Below the pieces are notes generated by a model, which saw nothing but the letters and a program-made list of their open reading frames with translations, was not told the origin of the DNA and did not search any database. DNA of 44,963 bases from Anaerophaga thermohalophila str. Valhall (GTDB taxonomy: Bacteria; Bacteroidota; Bacteroidia; Bacteroidales; Marinilabiliaceae): positions 1-44,963 of the forward strand of contig NZ_AHZV01000242.1 of the NCBI RefSeq assembly GCF_000250735.1, read 5' to 3'. Below are positions 31,987-40,510 of this stretch, piece by piece. A program made the translations under genes and the position numbers. Numbering within the stretch: position 1 is the first letter of the stretch; each line of letters begins with the position of its first letter.

Positions 31987-34900
31987 CTACCTGAGCAAAG
32001 TAACATCTCCGGTCTTTTCAATGCGCCTGCCATCACTCAGGGTAGCGGTTACGCGCCAGATATAGACCCCCTGCGGACACAGATTGTTCTTATAGTAACC
32101 GTCCCACCCACGGTTGATATCGCTACTCTCAAACAGAAGTTCACCCCATCGCGAAAATATCTGAAGCCGGTACTCAACAATTCCTTTCTGGAGGAAAGGA
32201 TAAAACACGTGGTTGTTCCGGTCGCCATACTGATAATGACCGTCTGAGGGGCCGTTTTTGTTGGGTGTAAATGCGTTTGGGAAATCAATTTCGCCCCCTT
32301 GCAATGCTTTTACGGCATTCGGAATTGTCAATTCATCGGAACAATTATATTCATTGTTTACCAGCAATGTAACATCGTAACTCCCCGTTTCCTGATAAAT
32401 ATGTGTTGGGGAAAAGTCGTGTGATGTATTTCCGTCACCGAAAAACCATGAATAGGAAACGGCTCCTTCAGATTTGTTGAGGAATGTTACGCCGTCATTC
32501 GGGATATATACCACTTTTGGAACAGGTTCAAAAAGAGCTGACGGTGTTGGATAAGCTTCAACTATAACATCATTGACGGTAGTTTCTCCGCCGGTTCCAT
32601 AAGCCGTTAGCGATACTTTGTATTTGCCTGGAATTCTATATGTGTGTGTCGGATTTTTTTCATCTGAATACTGACCGTCTCCGAAATCCCACAGGAAAGT
32701 CTTTGCGTCGATTGTATTATTATAAAAATTTACCGTGAGCGGGGGACAGCCCGCTGTATCAGGTCCATAGCTGATATCGGGGACCATAGGGATAATGGAA
32801 ATTGTTTTGGAATAGCGGGCTTCACAATGTTCGCTATAAGCGAGTAAATTTATTTCATAATCACCTGAATATGAATATTTATGATCTCCGGGATGTTGTT
32901 CCTCAGAAGTGGTGCCATCCCCGAAAGTCCAAAGGTAGTTCCAGTTGCCTGTAGTCCGATTGTCGATAGTAATCGTGTTATCAGGCATTTGCTGCTCTTC
33001 GGGGATTGCCGTAAAAACCGGATCGGGTGTAGCGTGCACCACAACGTCGGTTGAAGCTTCTTCTGTGCAACCGAAGGATGAGATTCCGGTAACTTTTACT
33101 GTGTATAAAACAGAGTCGGTGGTGTTGTTTTCAAAAACATGTGATGTCTGATACTCCCCTGTTTCAGTGTTTCCATCACCAAAATTCCAGTGATATTCCC
33201 TGGCCCCCGATTCTGTTGTCAGTTGAGTGGAAAGAGGTGCACAGCCACTTTGGGGGTTTGCGGTGAGAGATATCTCTCTTACCGGATATACTGTTATGTA
33301 ATGAGTTTGGAGGTCAGTGCAACCATATTGGTTTTCTGCGATGAGCTCAACGAGATAGGATTGGACATAAGTCTCGGTATTGACAAATGTGTGTGCCGGG
33401 TCCTTGTCATTGACTTCGGGGCTATTGTCCCCAAAGTTCCATGTGTAGTTTTGTCCTTCTGATGAAGTGTTTGCAAAGGTTACTTCGAGTGGAGAACAGC
33501 CGTCTGCCGGAGTAGCTTCAAACGAGGCAACAGGGACTGGTTTAACGATTAATTCGTAAAAGGAAGTGTCGTTGCAACCATAATCGTTTTGTGCCTGTAA
33601 TTCAATAATGACGGTGTCGGGAACATTCGATGATGCCACAAAAATATGGGTTGGATTTTCCTGGCTTGAAGAGCTTCCGTCACCAAAGTTCCATTGATAA
33701 CTGTCGGCATTAAGAGAGTTGTTTTCGAATGTAATTTCAACCGGAGAACAGCCTTCATCAGTGAATGGGGCTATATCAGCCACAGCCTGCGGCATGAACT
33801 CTATGGTTTGAGACGCCTCCGCCGTACATCCATCGGGAGAAACTTCTCTCCAGGTGAATGTGTAGATGCCTGGTTCTTCAACATTTACTTCTGATGTTGA
33901 GCTGGTGGCGTCAAGAATTGTTGCATTTCCGTGGCCTGAGGTAACCGACCATTCCCCTCCGGCCATATCGGGGAAAGCTTCAATGGTTGCATCAAGGCCG
34001 CATATTTGATAGTCATCCGCAACGGATGGTACGGGAGTTTCCGAAAATGTCAGAGCAACTGTGTCCCTGTCTGTACATCCATCTATGTCGAGTGACCAGA
34101 CGAGCTCATATGTTCCGTAAGTGTCGGCAGTGACCAGGGAATTGAATAGAGATGAATCCTCGATGTCAAGGTTTCCTGGCCCTGATATAACTGTCCAAAG
34201 TGCAGTTCCGGAGCTGTTGTTGCCCTGTAGCTGATATTCAGAAGCACAGATTTGCTCATCCGGGCCGGCATGGGCTACCGGTTGCTCTTTTACGATAACT
34301 GTGATGTTAGTTTGATCGGAGCATCCCATGTCGTCAATAACCTCATAGGTAAATTCAAACGTTCCGGTTTCTGTTGAGAAAAACTCAGGATTGGCGGTAT
34401 TGGTGTCTGAAAGTTTGTCAATATGTGCGCCCGACCATTGGTGAGAAACATAAGTAGTACTTCCTCCCGAAGTTATCGGCATGAGTTCTGCAGGGGTTCC
34501 TGCGCAAACTTCAACAGGATTGGGATCGAAGTCCACCGAAACGTCCTCTACTTCTATTACAATGACTGATTGATTGGAACAGCCGGTGTCATCGGTTACG
34601 GTTACAGTAAGCATATAAGACCCTACGACCGAAGTGTTAAATTCCGGGTTTTGTATGCCGGTATCACTGAGGGGTACTGTATCGCCCGTCCACTGAAATG
34701 AATACGGTGGTGTTCCCGCACTGATATTTGCATTGAGTTGAAGGTCAAGGCCAGGGCAAAGAAAGGCGGTATCTCCCGGCGTAATTTCAATGTTCGGTGC
34801 CTCTCTCACTTCAATATTGACAGACCCGGTAGCAGAGCATCCGTCTGAGCTTGTTACATTATAATATATGGCATGTGTTCCTGGACCGGCATCAGCAGGG

Positions 34901-35901
34901 GTAAAAACTCCGGTTGCCGGATCGGTTCCGGGGCCGGACCATGTTCCACCGGGGGTTGCAGGATTAAGCGTGTAAGGAGCGTCGGTTTCGCAGAACGGCC
35001 CGGCCGGGTCAATACTGCTATCCGGCAAATCTACGATGACTACCATGGCTGTGGAGATAACAGGATCGTGATCTCCGTTATCAGGATCGGCTGGCGGGCC
35101 TGCGATACTGGGATCGTCATAAGGATTGCAGGCATTCCAGTTTCGGATGGTGACAATGAAATGATCGCCGACATCGTAACCTGCTGGTATATAAATGTTT
35201 TCAGATAAAGCGAAGGGAGGTGAAGGGGCAAGAACAGTATCTGCATTATAGTGATTGATCGGGCCGGCATAAGGCCATGAATAAGTATTCCCTGCGACTT
35301 CTGCAGTAGAGATATTGGTAGAACCGGTTCCGTAGATCCATTGTGTCCATCGGTTTCTGTAATTCGGAGTATCTTCTTCATCCGGAGGAGTACAGTTCCA
35401 TTGACTAACATCGGTAAATTGCACGGCTCCGTCATCGCCAATACAGATAGGGAATACTTCCGGGCTTATGTTGATGTTTCCTCCGTTTTGGTTGTCAATA
35501 TCCCAAACGGTGGCGGTTTGTGTCTGGACAGAACTGGTACATAACACACCGTCAACCATCAGGTAAGCATCGGCCTCGTAATTACACTGGTCTCCTCCCG
35601 GTGGATAAATATGTGTTGCATTGGCCTGCCAGTTGCCGGCAGATATTTCGGTGGCGGGTATGATGTCCGGATCGGAGCCGTCACCCCAGTCAAAATAGAT
35701 GCTGACATCACCTGTACCTCCGTCATCGACTCCGCGAAAAGTCACAATACGTTCTACTCTCACGGGGGCGCAACGTTTGTCAAATATCCAGTCGTCGTTT
35801 TGCCCGCCCTGATAATCGCAGCTTTGTGCATAGATACTTCTTACCGGCAGCATACAAAGTACCACTGCGATCAATAACCCTGTGAAAGTTTTTGTTGTCA
35901 T
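31987..35901 (-). CDS. Large multi-PKD T9SS adhesin-like protein
   Basis: This 1304-residue exported protein has a signal peptide (MTTKTFTGLLIAVVLCMLPVRSIYAQ). The N-terminal third is beta-rich and contains a cysteine-containing GPFCETDAPYTLNPATPGGTWSGPG repeat typical of SprB-like proteins. Six PKD domains follow, each with the W-x-F-G-D core (WNFGDGSSSS, WNFGDNSPEV, WNFGDGNTET, WTFGDGTTSE, WDFGDGQYSD, WFFGDGNTSH). The C-terminal sorting domain has FPNAFTPNKNGPSDG, IFSRWGELLFES and GWDGYYKNNLCPQGVYIW. The predicted role is a surface-exposed adhesin or gliding-type protein secreted by T9SS, with the PorP/SprF gene downstream as partner. Repeated exons-like beta units make internal recombination plausible. 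Confidence 0.93.
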   Translation of the reverse strand: MTTKTFTGLLIAVVLCMLPVRSIYAQSCDYQGGQNDDWIFDKRCAPVRVERIVTFRGVDDGGTGDVSIYFDWGDGSDPDIIPATEISAGNWQANATHIYPPGGDQCNYEADAYLMVDGVLCTSSVQTQTATVWDIDNQNGGNINISPEVFPICIGDDGAVQFTDVSQWNCTPPDEEDTPNYRNRWTQWIYGTGSTNISTAEVAGNTYSWPYAGPINHYNADTVLAPSPPFALSENIYIPAGYDVGDHFIVTIRNWNACNPYDDPSIAGPPADPDNGDHDPVISTAMVVIVDLPDSSIDPAGPFCETDAPYTLNPATPGGTWSGPGTDPATGVFTPADAGPGTHAIYYNVTSSDGCSATGSVNIEVREAPNIEITPGDTAFLCPGLDLQLNANISAGTPPYSFQWTGDTVPLSDTGIQNPEFNTSVVGSYMLTVTVTDDTGCSNQSVIVIEVEDVSVDFDPNPVEVCAGTPAELMPITSGGSTTYVSHQWSGAHIDKLSDTNTANPEFFSTETGTFEFTYEVIDDMGCSDQTNITVIVKEQPVAHAGPDEQICASEYQLQGNNSSGTALWTVISGPGNLDIEDSSLFNSLVTADTYGTYELVWSLDIDGCTDRDTVALTFSETPVPSVADDYQICGLDATIEAFPDMAGGEWSVTSGHGNATILDATSSTSEVNVEEPGIYTFTWREVSPDGCTAEASQTIEFMPQAVADIAPFTDEGCSPVEITFENNSLNADSYQWNFGDGSSSSQENPTHIFVASSNVPDTVIIELQAQNDYGCNDTSFYELIVKPVPVASFEATPADGCSPLEVTFANTSSEGQNYTWNFGDNSPEVNDKDPAHTFVNTETYVQSYLVELIAENQYGCTDLQTHYITVYPVREISLTANPQSGCAPLSTQLTTESGAREYHWNFGDGNTETGEYQTSHVFENNTTDSVLYTVKVTGISSFGCTEEASTDVVVHATPDPVFTAIPEEQQMPDNTITIDNRTTGNWNYLWTFGDGTTSEEQHPGDHKYSYSGDYEINLLAYSEHCEARYSKTISIIPMVPDISYGPDTAGCPPLTVNFYNNTIDAKTFLWDFGDGQYSDEKNPTHTYRIPGKYKVSLTAYGTGGETTVNDVIVEAYPTPSALFEPVPKVVYIPNDGVTFLNKSEGAVSYSWFFGDGNTSHDFSPTHIYQETGSYDVTLLVNNEYNCSDELTIPNAVKALQGGEIDFPNAFTPNKNGPSDGHYQYGDRNNHVFYPFLQKGIVEYRLQIFSRWGELLFESSDINRGWDGYYKNNLCPQGVYIWRVTATLSDGRRIEKTGDVTLLR

Positions 35902-35982
35902 TAAAAAAAGTACTGACCCTTTCTACCCAATTCTTTCATCTCACTATAAACAAAATATGAATTTTATCAGATTAAGTCAATT

Positions 35983-35996
35983 ACAAATGCATTTGT
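35983..35996. promoter_or_regulatory. 14-bp perfect palindrome upstream of the large PKD gene
   Basis: ACAAATGCATTTGT, 82 bp before the start codon, is a possible operator. No binding protein can be named, and an AT-rich palindrome of this size can occur by chance. Confidence 0.25.
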
Positions 35997-36042
35997 GAGA
36001 TGTATCATTTTTTTTATCCCCTGAAAATGGAATATTTACTAA

Positions 36043-36215
36043 CCTGCTTTATTCATAATTTTTCTATTACGATGCTCAACTATCGGCAGAATACAAGCGT
36101 TCTCATCAAATTTAACCTGGAAATAGTTCACTATTTCCTGCCTTAAATTTGTCTGCGGTTGCTTGTATTATTTGATATTAGAGCATCTCATAACGAAAAT
36201 TTATGAATAAAACAG
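36043..36215. repeat. Family H long palindrome
   Basis: A 173-bp imperfect inverted repeat: TTTATTCATAA...ATGCTC pairs with GAGCAT...TTATGAATAAA. Inside it AGAATACAAGC pairs with GCTTGTATT, and a GGAAATAGT/ACTATTTCC hairpin lies at the centre. It stands in the divergent gap between the large PKD gene and the proline dehydrogenase gene. The end of the window (44937-44963) begins another copy. Confidence 0.8.
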
Positions 36216-36235
36216 ACTAAAGTTGTTTTATGTGT

Positions 36236-36376
36236 CAACAGACTGTCAGGTTTCCAGATTTAAGATGTCGGATAATCCAATATTACTTTGGTATACTGCA
36301 TCTTGGCAGGGAAAGGGTTTTGATTGCAAACAATTGGCTTGCAATCCATTGGGAAAACCTAACGTAATATTGATGT
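36236..36376 (+). repeat. Diverged family E repeat, copy 6
   Basis: CAACAGACTGTCAGGTTTCCAGA, AAGATGTCGGATAATCCAATATTAC, TGGTATACTGCATCTTGGCAG and TTGATTGCAAACAATTGGC follow the E pattern. The remaining 180 bp up to the proline dehydrogenase gene shows nothing recognisable. Confidence 0.5.
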
Positions 36377-36556
36377 ATAAAATACGGCATAAAGCGTTAA
36401 ACTGGCAATGATTTTTACATTCTCAAAGTGAGAGAAAACAAGTATAGCAACAGCAACACGAGCTTTTAACTCAGAAGAAAAATCAGCAATGGTTAACGCA
36501 CTATTTTAAACGTTTGAGTCCTTTGGCTTTTTGTTTGTTTCATTACCAAAGTCCGG

Positions 36557-37498
36557 ATGGATTTTTGGCCCTTATCTTTTCAACGTATGATAAATAAAAT
36601 AATTGCTTCGATACTTCCTTATTTGCCCAAAAAATTTGTGTGGCTTTTTTCCAGGCGTTATATTGCCGGGGAGACAATTGATGATGCGGTGCGCGTTGCA
36701 AGGGACCTGGCCGGGAAGGGCATGGTTGCTACCATTGATCATCTGGGAGAATATATTACCGATATTAAGGATGCAGAAGCCGTTCAGCAGATTTATCTGG
36801 GAATGATTGATCGGTTTGAATCGGAAAAATTGTCGGTCACTTATTCTTTAAAACCTTCAAACTTTGGGCTTCTGATAGATTTTGAGACTTGCTTTGAACT
36901 GGTTAAAAGTGTGGTGGAAAAGGCAAATCGGCACCACTCGTTTGTTCGGATTGATATGGAGGACAGCAGTTGCGTGGATGCCGAGCTGGAGCTTTACCGA
37001 CGATTGCACAAAATATATCCTTTAAATGTTGGTATTGTTATTCAGGCGTACCTGAAGCGTTTAACGGGCGATCTTCAATTTTTGGCTGAATTACATTCAC
37101 CATCGGCTCCTGTTAATGTTCGCCTTTGTAAAGGAATTTATGTTGAACCTCCTGAAATTGCTATCCGTGACAGGAAGGCCATTAATAAACAATTTATAGA
37201 AGCCCTTGAATTTTTCTTTGATAGGGGAATTTACGTCGGGATTGCTACTCACGACCGGGCATTGACCGATACGGCCCGGCAATTGATAAAAAAGTATTCG
37301 CTGACTTCTGCCGACTATGAGTTTCAAATGCTCTATGGTGTTACGCCTGAATTGCGTTCCGAAATTATAGCTGCCGGACATCAAATGAGAGTATATGTGC
37401 CTTACGGAAAAGAATGGCTGGGCTATTCATCACGTCGGCTGAAAGAAAATCCCAAAATGGTTTTTTATATTATTAAGGCTCTCTTTAAAAGAGGATAA
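36557..37498 (+). CDS. Proline dehydrogenase (monofunctional, short type)
   Basis: This 313-residue FAD enzyme oxidises proline to delta-1-pyrroline-5-carboxylate, probably at the inner face of the membrane with quinone as acceptor. Family motifs of the beta8-alpha8 barrel are VTYSLKPSNFGLL, VRIDMEDSS, GIVIQAYLKR, VRLCKGIYVEP, GIATHDRAL, YEFQMLYGV and VYVPYGKEWLGYSSRRLKENP. The last is the substrate-binding arginine motif. At about 300 residues it resembles the stand-alone short PRODH of Bacillus and Thermus, not PutA. A start at ATG 36587 (MINKIIASILPY) is equally possible. No P5C dehydrogenase gene is adjacent. A strong hairpin terminator follows its stop. Confidence 0.93.
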   Translation: MDFWPLSFQRMINKIIASILPYLPKKFVWLFSRRYIAGETIDDAVRVARDLAGKGMVATIDHLGEYITDIKDAEAVQQIYLGMIDRFESEKLSVTYSLKPSNFGLLIDFETCFELVKSVVEKANRHHSFVRIDMEDSSCVDAELELYRRLHKIYPLNVGIVIQAYLKRLTGDLQFLAELHSPSAPVNVRLCKGIYVEPPEIAIRDRKAINKQFIEALEFFFDRGIYVGIATHDRALTDTARQLIKKYSLTSADYEFQMLYGVTPELRSEIIAAGHQMRVYVPYGKEWLGYSSRRLKENPKMVFYIIKALFKRG

Positions 37499-37510
37499 AC
37501 CTGTTTAAAG

Positions 37511-37542
37511 AAAGGGTCGTTTCACGTTCGAAACGACCCTTT
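37511..37542 (+). terminator. Terminator hairpin after proline dehydrogenase gene
   Basis: A 13-bp perfect stem AAAGGGTCGTTTC / GAAACGACCCTTT around ACGTTC starts 12 bp after the stop codon. The T-tract is short and partly within the stem. Confidence 0.85.
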
Positions 37543-37713
37543 ACACACAGGAATTGTTGGGAGGAAATAAAAAATGTTTCCACGCTTCAAATGTCTTCTT
37601 TTATTGTCTTTTCTGTGTTATCTCTATGTTATCGGTGTTTTAAATTCTTTATGCAGTGTAAAGGTTTTTCCAACCCAAATTATTTCTGGGAAGATTGATT
37701 TTAACATTCCGTT

Positions 37714-37799
37714 TTTGGCGGCTTCGCAAGCTTTGCAACTGGCACTTTCTGGACAGACATACATATTGTGATAATCTTTACGAACTTATAGACGAGCAC
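37714..37799 (-). mobile_element. Truncated family A element (variant stem)
   Basis: TTTTGGCGGCTTCGCAAGC, then GCAACTGGCACTTTCTGGACAGACAT, TATTGTGATAATCTTTACG and TTATAGACGAGCAC are the right half of a variant-stem A element like A3. The left half is missing. The rest of the 506-bp gap before the Hsp20 gene (37543-37713 and 37800-38004) contains no recognised gene. Confidence 0.65.
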
Positions 37800-37989
37800 A
37801 AGAAAGAAAGAGAAAACCGGATAAAATGGTCGTATTTCTGCCAAAATGGCGCTATATCTCTGGTTTGTATGACTTTGTGGCATTTTAATTTCGTCGTTTA
37901 TGTCATTTAGACGCTTGTTTTGTATTGGCATTTCCTTTGATATTTTCTTTACAGAATGATTAAAAAAGAAATGTCAAACCAAAAAAAAT

Positions 37990-38004
37990 CAGGAGGATAT
38001 AGCT
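37990..38004 (+). promoter_or_regulatory. Strong Shine-Dalgarno before the Hsp20 gene
   Basis: AGGAGG at 37991-37996 lies 8 nt before the ATG. Bacteroidota genes, including the others in this window, rarely carry such a site, so it stands out and fixes the start. Confidence 0.7.
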
Positions 38005-38445
38005 ATGACAATTGTAAGAAGATTTAACAACCAGGTGCCCGACATCGCCAACATTTTTGATGATTTCTTTGGAGGTGATTTCTTTGACACTCCTGCTCGC
38101 AGAACTTCCACTCCCGCTGTTAACGTTAAGGAGAATGACGATGAATATGTTATTGAGGTTGCAGCACCGGGAATGAAAAAAGATGATTTTAAAGTTGAAA
38201 TCGATAACGGTGTGCTTAGCATCTCTGCCGAAGTGGAAGAAAAAGACGAGCAAAAAGATGAGGACAAAGGGTACACTCGTCGCGAATTCTGTTATTCATC
38301 ATTCAACCGTTCATTTGCCATCCCTAAAGATGAGGTTGATGAAAGCAAAATTGATGCAAAATACAAAGATGGTTTGCTGAGAATTACCTTGCAGAAGCGT
38401 GATGAGGTTAAACCAAAACCTGCTCGTATGATTGAAATTAAGTAA
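38005..38445 (+). CDS. Small heat-shock protein, Hsp20/alpha-crystallin family
   Basis: This 146-residue ATP-independent holdase keeps unfolding proteins soluble during stress. The N-terminal arm (1-40) has the FDDFFGGDFF aromatic patch. The alpha-crystallin domain (about 38-135) begins PAVNVKENDDEYVIEVAAPGMKKDDFKVEIDNGVLSISAE and ends DGLLRITLQKRDE, the A-x-x-x-n-G-v-L-type strand. The C-terminal PKPARMIEIK carries an I-x-I-like tail used for oligomer assembly. A strong ribosome-binding site precedes it, suggesting high translation on induction. It is monocistronic, with a terminator downstream. Confidence 0.96.
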   Translation: MTIVRRFNNQVPDIANIFDDFFGGDFFDTPARRTSTPAVNVKENDDEYVIEVAAPGMKKDDFKVEIDNGVLSISAEVEEKDEQKDEDKGYTRREFCYSSFNRSFAIPKDEVDESKIDAKYKDGLLRITLQKRDEVKPKPARMIEIK

Positions 38446-38494
38446 GACAGGTTATCGACGATGAACAACTATCTGTGATGGTGAAATGATAAGT

Positions 38495-38520
38495 CCCTCT
38501 GCTTTGCAGGGGGTTTTTTT
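38495..38520 (+). terminator. Intrinsic terminator after Hsp20 gene
   Basis: CCCTCTGC / GCAGGGGG stem with a two-base loop (one T-G wobble), followed by seven T. A clear rho-independent terminator about 50 bp past the stop codon. Confidence 0.9.
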
Positions 38521-38547
38521 ATGCTTGCACAGGAGCAGATTCAATTA

Positions 38548-39219
38548 TCACCACTCAATTTCTTTTAGTCCGTGATTTTTCAACCATTCGTTGGTTTTAG
38601 AAAAATGTTTACAACCGAAGAAGCCATTATGTGCAGAAAAAGGGGAGGGGTGGGCTGCTTTCAGCACCAGGTGTTTCGATGTATCAATAAGTGCTGCTTT
38701 GTTTTGGGCATATCGTCCCCATAATAAAAAGACGATATTGTTGCGTGTTTCCGAGACAACTTTAATTGCAGCATCTGTAAATTGTTCCCATCCTTTGCCC
38801 TGATGCGAGCCGGGAGTACGCGCCCTGACAGTTAACGTGGCATTTAGCAGCAGGACGCCCTGCCTGGCCCAACGGGTCAAATCGCCCGATGGCGGAGGCG
38901 GTGTCCCTGTATCGTTGGCAATTTCTTTAAAAATATTCTGTAGCGAAGGAGGCTGGCGGATACCATCGGGGACAGAAAAGCAAAGTCCCTGTGCCTGGCC
39001 CGGGCCATGGTAGGGATCTTGTCCGAGGAGTACCACTTTTACCTTTTCGAGTGGCGTATGATTAAAGGCATTGAATATCATCGGGCCGGGAGGGTAAACC
39101 TGATGCTTCCTTTTTTCATCAACAAGAAATTTTTTCAGCTCTGAAAAATACGGAGCATTAAATTCTTCACTCAGTGCTTCTTTCCAGCTTTCTTCTATTC
39201 GGGGATCAATCTGAGACAT
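38548..39219 (-). CDS. ung: Uracil-DNA glycosylase
   Basis: This 223-residue family 1 UDG removes uracil from DNA at the start of base excision repair. The water-activating motif VLLGQDPYHGPGQAQGLCFSV has Asp68 and Tyr70 within GQDPYH. The minor-groove intercalation loop is AAHPSPFSAHNGFFGCKHFSKTN, with the catalytic histidine in HPSP. IVFLLWGRYAQNK is the conserved uracil-specificity strand with Asn. The start MSQIDPRIEESWKEALSEEF matches the family. It reads towards the Hsp20 gene, tail to tail, with that gene's terminator between. A family F unit begins upstream of its start codon. Confidence 0.97.
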   Translation of the reverse strand: MSQIDPRIEESWKEALSEEFNAPYFSELKKFLVDEKRKHQVYPPGPMIFNAFNHTPLEKVKVVLLGQDPYHGPGQAQGLCFSVPDGIRQPPSLQNIFKEIANDTGTPPPPSGDLTRWARQGVLLLNATLTVRARTPGSHQGKGWEQFTDAAIKVVSETRNNIVFLLWGRYAQNKAALIDTSKHLVLKAAHPSPFSAHNGFFGCKHFSKTNEWLKNHGLKEIEW

Positions 39220-39349
39220 GTTTTATTAATATAAAATTAGTCTAAGTTTTTGTCTTGATGGAATCTGCATCCCAGCATTTATACACGCTCTTTTTCCGAA
39301 TGAACGGGACAAGTTATGAAAATCTCTGCCAGCTCGTTTCAAATGGTTT
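39220..39349 (-). repeat. Family F unit, upstream of ung
   Basis: GTTTTATTAATATAAAATTAG next to the start codon, then TTGATGGAATCTGCAT and GCCAGCTCGTTTCAAATGG: a longer, diverged family F copy. Confidence 0.5.
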
Positions 39350-39400
39350 TGTTTTACTGCAAAGATAGCAAGATCGATAATACTTCCCAGTAAAATCAGA

Positions 39401-39435
39401 ACACCCGCGAAACACATGTGGCTTCGCGGGTGTTA
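39401..39435 (-). terminator. Hairpin terminator downstream of sodA
   Basis: A 12-bp perfect stem (AACACCCGCGAA / TTCGCGGGTGTT) with an 11-base loop, 53 bp past the sodA stop. A short T-rich stretch (CTGATTTTAC) follows on the minus strand. Confidence 0.75.
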
Positions 39436-39487
39436 CATTAAACCCGGATAAAGTTTAGTTGATTGACAAATGGTTGGTAATTCCGGT

Positions 39488-40093
39488 TTATGTTGTTTCA
39501 AAACGTCTGGCTACCTCATCCCAGTTTACTACATTCCAGAATGCATCAATATATTCGGGACGCTTATTCTGATATTTCAGGTAGTAGGCATGTTCCCAAA
39601 CGTCCAGTCCAAGGATGGGAGTTCCCTTAAGTTCGGAAACATCCATGAGCGGGTTGTCCTGATTTGGGGTGCTTCCCACTACAAGTTTACCATTGTTTTG
39701 TTTAACCAGCCATGCCCACCCTGAACCGAAGCGGGTAGCTGCTGCATTGTTAAAAGTTTCTTTAAACTGATCAAATGAGCCAAATTCTTTTTCGATGGCT
39801 GCCAACAATTCTCCTTCGGGCTTACCTCCTGCATCGGGCGCCATTACTTTCCAAAAGAGGTTATGATTGTAATAACCGCCTCCATTGTTGCGCACAGCTG
39901 TTGAGTGTCTGGAGACATTGGCCAGAAGTTCTTCAATGCTTTTCCCGTCGAGGTCGCTACCTTCAATGGCTGCATTTAATTTACTGGTATAGCCGCCATG
40001 ATGTTTGGTATGGTGGATTTCCATGGTACGAGCATCGATATACGGTTCGAGTGCGTCGTAAGCATAATCGAGTTTTGGAAGTTCAAATGCCAT
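39488..40093 (-). CDS. sodA: Superoxide dismutase, Mn type
   Basis: This 201-residue second dismutase has ligands His27 ([11 protein letters not shown]), His77 ([11 protein letters not shown]), Asp164 and His168 ([12 protein letters not shown]). The metal-tuning glutamine is in the Mn-type position, Gln145 (TPNQDNPLM), with Gly73 where the Fe type has Gln. Manganese specificity is predicted, in contrast to the Fe-type copy at 29638-30213. Having both suggests a switch with iron availability or oxygen, as in E. coli SodA/SodB. The gene is monocistronic. A 417-bp upstream gap contains family A element A6 and no other gene. Confidence 0.95.
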   Translation of the reverse strand: MAFELPKLDYAYDALEPYIDARTMEIHHTKHHGGYTSKLNAAIEGSDLDGKSIEELLANVSRHSTAVRNNGGGYYNHNLFWKVMAPDAGGKPEGELLAAIEKEFGSFDQFKETFNNAAATRFGSGWAWLVKQNNGKLVVGSTPNQDNPLMDVSELKGTPILGLDVWEHAYYLKYQNKRPEYIDAFWNVVNWDEVARRFETT

Positions 40094-40321
40094 AATGTTT
40101 AAGTTTTTTATGATTAGACAATCGATTTAATTCATATTTCAGATAAACTTGTCCAAAATTAATGCTTATTTAAATTTAATCCAAATAATTGAGACTAAAA
40201 ATTGTTAAATAATTGGCTGCAGACTTTAGACAAAAGTATACTCAACCTAAGGCATATAAAACTTAAACAAAGATGGTGGAACTGTCAGGTGATGAAATTT
40301 TCAGACGATTCAGACTATTTA

Positions 40322-40484
40322 GTGCCTGTCTATAAAGTAGGAAAAGTTTCTTACTTATCATGTGTCTGTTCAGAAAGTGTCATTTACAAGGCTTGCGAAG
40401 TCCGAAAATACGGAGTTTACTCATCGTAAATGAGTAATTTTCGGACGAGCGTAACACAGTAAATGGCACTTTATGGGCAGACAT
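40322..40484 (+). mobile_element. Family A MITE-like element, copy A6
   Basis: A 163-bp element starting GTGCCTGTCTATAAAGTAGG and ending CTTTATGGGCAGACAT, flanked by TATTTA (40316-40321) and TGTTTA (40485-40490). The interior is nearly identical to A2. It lies downstream of the MCE operon's ATPase gene. Confidence 0.82.
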
Positions 40485-40510
40485 TGTTTATCAGTAGTTG
40501 TTGAAGCAGG

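Noticed and set aside
37574-37771. 65-codon plus-strand open frame with GGAGG upstream and a hydrophobic N-terminus
   Set aside because: Its second half runs into a truncated family A element, so the frame is not a conserved gene; it might be a decayed small exported peptide, but nothing supports function.
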